64,000 bases of DNA from Jiella soli (GTDB lineage: Bacteria; Pseudomonadota; Alphaproteobacteria; Rhizobiales; Rhizobiaceae). The notes under the pieces are model-generated. The model was not told the DNA's origin and did no database searches. It saw only the letters and a list, made by a program, of their open reading frames with translations. The translations under genes and the position numbers were made by a program. The DNA is taken from NCBI RefSeq assembly GCF_020615385.1, contig NZ_JAJAVB010000024.1:124001-188000 (forward strand), read 5' to 3'. Positions 57,595 to 64,000 of this stretch are shown here, in pieces. How positions within the stretch are numbered: the stretch's first letter is position 1; every line of letters starts with the position of its first letter.

Positions 57595-57618
57595 CGAATC
57601 CCCTGGCGAATCCCCTGG
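57595..57618 (-). repeat. 12-bp tandem repeat carrying the pseC ribosome binding site
   Basis: CGAATCCCCTGG occurs twice in tandem, so on the minus strand CCAGGGGATTCG is duplicated just before the pseC ATG. Each copy contains AGGGGA. The copy next to the ATG is at proper spacing for initiation. Confidence 0.75.
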
Positions 57619-57888
57619 CGAAAGAGCGGCTGGAACCAATCACGGGAGACTTGCCCCGCACTGAACAAGCCGCGCTTGCGTTCCTCCCGCCAAAATCCGG
57701 CACCGTCCGCGGCAGAGCCGGCACAGATGAGCCGCCTTCGGCGATATCGAGGTCAGGCACACGCAACGTTCTTCCCCGATCCTCACCCTCGATCGCCGCT
57801 TACCTTGCGGCTTCGCCTTCATGCGTTCGGAGGATGCGATCTGCCGGCGCCCCGCGATCTCCCTTCAAACGGAAAGTTCGGTTCGCAG

Positions 57889-59907
57889 ATGAATACCAAG
57901 CTCGCACTCAAGCCGGCCCCGAAGAAGAGCCGCTCGCAGGACGTGTTGCAGAAGATCCAGCTGCTGCAGAAGGACGGCAACTACAAGGAAAGCCGCCCCC
58001 TGTGCGACATTCTGTCCGCGCAGGGAGAAAAGTCGCCCGACTTCCTCCACCGCCACGGCCTGGCGCTGCGCGCATGCGGCGACCTGATGGGCGCGCTCGT
58101 CAAGATCAACGCCGCCGTCGAACAACGGCCGAACGATGCCAAGATGGTCAATTCCCTCGGCGTCGTCCTGCTCGATCTGAAGGAGGTCGAAGCCGCGATC
58201 GAATTCTTCAAGCGCACGACGGCGCTGGACAAGAAGTTCTTCGACGGCTGGAACAATCTCGGCCTCGCGCTGAAGCGGGCCGAGCGCTACCAAGCGGCCG
58301 AACTCGCCTTTCGAGGGGCTTACGAGATCGATTCGAGCCGGCCCGACCCGATCGTGAACCTGGTCGGGATCATGATGGACCTGCGCCAGTACAAGCGGGC
58401 GGAGATCTTCCTGGACCAGATGATGTCGGCAATGCCGAAGGTCCCCGAACTGATCCAGGTCAAGCGCCTCTTCGTCGCGGCCCGTCTCGAAGACTTCGAC
58501 TATATCGCGGCCCATCACGAGGCGGTCGACCGGACGAAGCTCAGCCTGAACGAGCAGGCCAATCTCGACAATATCGTCGCCTATTATCTCAACGCGCTCG
58601 GGCGGGACGACGAAGCCGTTTCGATCCTGGAGAAGTGGGCCGAGATCAACACCCCGCACCAGGAGCAGATGATCACCTTCCTCGGCCTCTGCTATGGCGA
58701 GGCCGGGCGGTTCGAGGAAGGCATCGCCTTCCACAACCGGCTGCTTGCGAAGAATCCGGATCACATTGCCGGCCGCTACAATCTCTCCTTCCTGCAGTTC
58801 AAGACCGGCGTGGTCGCCGAGGGATACGACAATTACGAGGCGCGCTGGCGCTGGACCGAATTTCCGACGAAGCGCCGGCTGTTCGACGCGCCCCGATGGG
58901 AAGGCGAGGACCTCGCCGACAAGAAGCTCCTCGTCTGGCGCGAACAGGGTATCGGCGACGAGGTGCGCTTTGCCTCCCTCCTGCCCGAACTGAAGGACAA
59001 GGGCGCCGCCCTCACCTTCGAATGCTCGCCGAAGCTCGCGCCGGTCTGGGCGCATTCCTTCCCCTGGGCGACCGTCCGGCACGAAGGCGAACTCGACTGC
59101 CGCGGCGAGCCAGCCTATGCGGAGTTCGACTACCAGATTCCGATCGGCTCGCTGGGCAAGATCTTCCGGCGCACCGTCGCGGACTTCCATTCGAGGCAGG
59201 TACCGTGGATCCGGCGCTATCCGGAGACGGAAGCGAAGGTTCGCGAGCAGCTTGCGGTCCAGCCGGGAAAAATGCTGGTCGGTCTGTGCTGGCGCTCGTC
59301 GAACCAGGTCACCACGCGCAACAAGTATTATCTGAGCATCGAGCAGCTCGCGCTGCTCAAGGCGCTGCCGAATTGCGAATTCCTCAACGTCCAGTATGAC
59401 GGCGATCCCGCCGAGAACGAGCGGATCCGCGCGCTCGGCCTGCCGATCCACCATTTCGCCAATCTCGACCAGAAGAACGATCTCGTCGGCGCCTCCTGCC
59501 TCATCGGAGCCTGCGACATCGTCATTTCCGCCGGTGTGTCGGTCGCCGACATCGCCGCCGGTCTCGGCGTCCCGGTCATCCAGGTCAGCAAGAAGAGCTC
59601 GGAGATCTTCCTTGGGACCGATCACGTGCCCTGGTACCCGACCTGCATGTCGGTCCGCATGCCGCCGAACGGCGGCGCGGAGGCAATCGCCGGCGTCGTC
59701 GCGCGCTGGCCATCGATCGTCGAATGGGCGAAGGGCGTGACGGCTTCAGGGCGGGACACTGGGGACTGGCTACGCGCAGCCGAGGGCGGACCGGCCGCAA
59801 GCGGCGGCTTCCAGTCCGGGCTCGACTTCCAATACGACTTCGACGTCTACCATTCGCAGCGCAACCCCGGCCTCTCCTTGCCTGCGGCGGCAGCGGCGGA
59901 AGCCTGA
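57889..59907 (+). CDS. TPR-glycosyltransferase, FlmG-like
   Basis: This 672-residue cytosolic protein has an N-terminal array of TPR-like helices (about residues 15-330, for example FDGWNNLGLALKRAERYQAA at 118-137) and a C-terminal GT-B-type glycosyltransferase region beginning LLVWREQGIGDEVRFASLLP (347-366), with VGLCWRSSNQVTTRNKYY further on. The layout is that of Caulobacter FlmG, which uses TPRs to bind flagellin and transfers pseudaminic acid. It diverges from the pse genes across 295 bp. The start at 57889 has only a weak ribosome binding site (GGAAAG). The acceptor protein is not in the window. Confidence 0.82.
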   Translation: MNTKLALKPAPKKSRSQDVLQKIQLLQKDGNYKESRPLCDILSAQGEKSPDFLHRHGLALRACGDLMGALVKINAAVEQRPNDAKMVNSLGVVLLDLKEVEAAIEFFKRTTALDKKFFDGWNNLGLALKRAERYQAAELAFRGAYEIDSSRPDPIVNLVGIMMDLRQYKRAEIFLDQMMSAMPKVPELIQVKRLFVAARLEDFDYIAAHHEAVDRTKLSLNEQANLDNIVAYYLNALGRDDEAVSILEKWAEINTPHQEQMITFLGLCYGEAGRFEEGIAFHNRLLAKNPDHIAGRYNLSFLQFKTGVVAEGYDNYEARWRWTEFPTKRRLFDAPRWEGEDLADKKLLVWREQGIGDEVRFASLLPELKDKGAALTFECSPKLAPVWAHSFPWATVRHEGELDCRGEPAYAEFDYQIPIGSLGKIFRRTVADFHSRQVPWIRRYPETEAKVREQLAVQPGKMLVGLCWRSSNQVTTRNKYYLSIEQLALLKALPNCEFLNVQYDGDPAENERIRALGLPIHHFANLDQKNDLVGASCLIGACDIVISAGVSVADIAAGLGVPVIQVSKKSSEIFLGTDHVPWYPTCMSVRMPPNGGAEAIAGVVARWPSIVEWAKGVTASGRDTGDWLRAAEGGPAASGGFQSGLDFQYDFDVYHSQRNPGLSLPAAAAAEA

Positions 59908-59968
59908 GGGCCCGAGCCTGTCGATGCCATTGCGCCGGCAACGCCGATCGCCGGCACAGGGACGTTTC

Positions 59969-59994
59969 CTGGTCGGCCCGAATGGGCCGATCAG
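59969..59994. terminator. Bidirectional terminator-like hairpin
   Basis: An 11-bp stem CTGGTCGGCCC / GGGCCGATCAG (one wobble) with a 4-base loop lies between the convergent TPR-glycosyltransferase and kinase genes and overlaps the kinase stop codon. Confidence 0.6.
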
Positions 59995-60974
59995 CTTGTC
60001 CGCGTCAGAAAGGCTTCGGCAAGATCGGCGGTCCCCGCCGTATAGGTGGCACCGATCTCCCGCGCCGTCGGCGTCTCCGGATGGGAGGCGAGCCAGGCGG
60101 TGAGCAATATCCGCCGCAGCATCACGAACACCGGCAGCATCGCCTCGTCCTCGGGGGAAAGCGGCGCAACCCGCCGATAGCCTTCGAGCCAGGCGGCCTC
60201 AAGGTCCGGAACGATCGAATCCGTCTCGATGAAGCTGATCGCCGCGGCGAAGTCATACAGGAACCAGGAAAAGCCGCAGTCGTCGAAGTCGATCACGCCG
60301 AGCCTTTCCGGCTCGGCCAGAAGATTGGCGAGCCTCAGATCGGCATGGACGAGGCCGAATTTCTCGCCCTTGCCATAGGCGTCGAGACTGCCCTGCAGCG
60401 CGAGCGCCGTCCGCTCCAGAAGGTCCCGCTCGTCCGGCTGAAGACCGATCGCGCAGCGCCAATCCCCCCAGAGCCGACGGCTGCCGAGCATCGCGTCGAA
60501 ATCCCAGATCTTCCTGGAGAATCCTTCGGGCCGTGACCAGCGCCTGGCGTGGCCGTGCAGCCGCGCGGTGATCGCCCCCAGTTGCTCGAACCATGGCACC
60601 AGGGCCTTTTCGGGCGTGGGTTCGCGGCCGGTCATGAATTCGAAGGCGACGACGTCCCGCAAGGAAGACCCCATGCCGACCGCTGCCACAAGGGAGCCGT
60701 CGCGCATCGGGACGGGCCGCGGCGTGTCCACGACGCCCTCCGCGATCAGGGCCGTGATCCAGGCAAGCTCGGAGCGGATCTCGTCGCGGCGATGATAGCC
60801 GGGCCGGTGGACGCGCAGCACGATCCGCCGCCCGACCTCCGGATCGCTTGCAAAGAACGTGGCGTTCTCGGAGACCGTGTGCAGCGCGACCTCAGTTCGG
60901 GGAGCGAGCCCCCATAGAGGCAGCAGCCCTTCCAGGTCCGATGTCAGCTGATCGAGAAAAGGGGCGTCAAACAT
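59991..60974 (-). CDS. APH/choline-kinase-fold phosphotransferase
   Basis: This 327-residue protein has the aminoglycoside-phosphotransferase fold. The catalytic loop is VHADLRLANLL and the metal-binding motif is VIDFDDCG. Relatives phosphorylate small molecules or protein Ser/Thr (the YihE/SrkA group). The substrate is unknown. I use the ATG at 60974; the longer frame adds 21 residues of poor quality. It lies between the TPR-glycosyltransferase and gyrB, with no evident link to either. Confidence 0.85.
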   Translation of the reverse strand: MFDAPFLDQLTSDLEGLLPLWGLAPRTEVALHTVSENATFFASDPEVGRRIVLRVHRPGYHRRDEIRSELAWITALIAEGVVDTPRPVPMRDGSLVAAVGMGSSLRDVVAFEFMTGREPTPEKALVPWFEQLGAITARLHGHARRWSRPEGFSRKIWDFDAMLGSRRLWGDWRCAIGLQPDERDLLERTALALQGSLDAYGKGEKFGLVHADLRLANLLAEPERLGVIDFDDCGFSWFLYDFAAAISFIETDSIVPDLEAAWLEGYRRVAPLSPEDEAMLPVFVMLRRILLTAWLASHPETPTAREIGATYTAGTADLAEAFLTRTS

Positions 60975-61207
60975 CGTCCATCGGGCGGGGTGCGGAGCCG
61001 GAACTGTCGGGTATATGGACCCGTCTCGCGGGTTCAAACCCTCAGCGCGTGTTTCCGGGCGCCGTGACCTGGATCATCGGGCGATCATTCGCCGCAGCCG
61101 GTCCCAGCAATGGGTCAGCGGAACCGAGCTACCCGGAACGAGCGAGCCTGAAGGGCAAAGCGCGCCGTAAGCGCTCGAACGGCCGCCGACCGTGGTCTGC
61201 CGGACGC

Positions 61208-63961
<2,754 letters not shown>

Positions 63962-64000
63962 ATGTCGACCACGACCGAGACCCTTCCCGCCACCGGGCGG
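63962..64000 (+). CDS. 5' end of a further gene, truncated by the window edge
   Basis: An ATG at 63962 with GAGGAT eight bases upstream opens a frame MSTTTETLPATGR that runs off the window. Only 13 codons are visible, so the product is unknown. Confidence 0.45.
   Translation, partial: MSTTTETLPATGR

Noticed and set aside
55681-57639. A 652-codon minus-strand frame spanning pseF and pseC
   Set aside because: Only the last 234 codons encode a protein (PseF). The rest is the wrong frame of pseC, and a GTG overlapping the pseC stop is the proper start.
57651-59399. A 582-codon frame overlapping the TPR-glycosyltransferase on the same strand
   Set aside because: It is out of frame with the TPR gene and is extremely Arg/Gly/Pro-rich, as expected for a shifted frame.

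Overview
The window is high-GC chromosomal DNA of an alphaproteobacterium, most likely of the order Hyphomicrobiales (Rhizobiales). The evidence is the gene order rpsB-tsf-pyrH-frr-uppS-cdsA-rseP-bamA-lpxD-fabZ-lpxA-lpxI-lpxB facing gltA, an oxygen-sensing FixL/FixJ pair beside the ccoNOQP and ccoGHIS genes, and one intergenic palindrome resembling a repeat common in that order. No tRNA, rRNA, insertion sequence, phage gene or CRISPR array was seen. The genus cannot be fixed from the sequence alone.

Layout. (1) 1-5.9 kb: the 3' part of lexA, convergent comEC, then gltX and gltA. (2) 5.9-19.4 kb: a long minus-strand block read from rpsB to lpxB. It covers translation factors, UMP kinase, undecaprenyl and CDP-diacylglycerol synthesis, the envelope protease RseP, the outer-membrane insertase BamA and the early lipid A pathway. 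(3) 19.7-34.3 kb: a microaerobic block. It holds a universal stress protein, an orphan receiver, FixJ, a haem-PAS FixL with three PAS regions, HemN with a hemerythrin-like partner, the cbb3 oxidase and its assembly genes. Three TTGA(C/T)-N4-(A/G)TCAA sites of the Fnr/FixK type stand in front of usp, between the hemerythrin gene and ccoN, and in front of ccoG. (4) 34.4-45.2 kb: a catabolic block. A LysR regulator diverges from a GMC oxidoreductase, a Tat-exported peptide-type binding protein, an enolase-superfamily enzyme, an aldehyde dehydrogenase, two permeases and a fused double ATPase. Its substrate is unknown. (5) 45.6-51.4 kb: three small or secreted proteins of unknown function, then a ribose-type sugar ABC transporter with its binding protein divergent from ATPase and permease, followed by an NAD-dependent epimerase/dehydratase. 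(6) 51.6-59.9 kb: a complete set of pseudaminic-acid genes (pseC-F-G-H-I overlapping, pseB set apart). Divergent from them is a TPR-glycosyltransferase resembling Caulobacter FlmG, which transfers pseudaminic acid to flagellin. (7) 60-64 kb: an APH-fold kinase, gyrB, and the first codons of another gene.

How the parts work together. FixL/FixJ would sense low oxygen and, through a FixK/Fnr regulator not present here, switch on the cbb3 oxidase, its copper and maturation factors, oxygen-independent haem synthesis and the stress protein. The pse genes would make CMP-pseudaminic acid in the cytoplasm for the neighbouring TPR-glycosyltransferase. No polysaccharide export or polymerase genes accompany them, so protein glycosylation is the simplest reading. 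The most open questions are the acceptor of that glycosyltransferase, the substrate of the GMC/enolase/ALDH block, and the role of a small secreted protein preceded by a Crp/Fnr-like palindrome.
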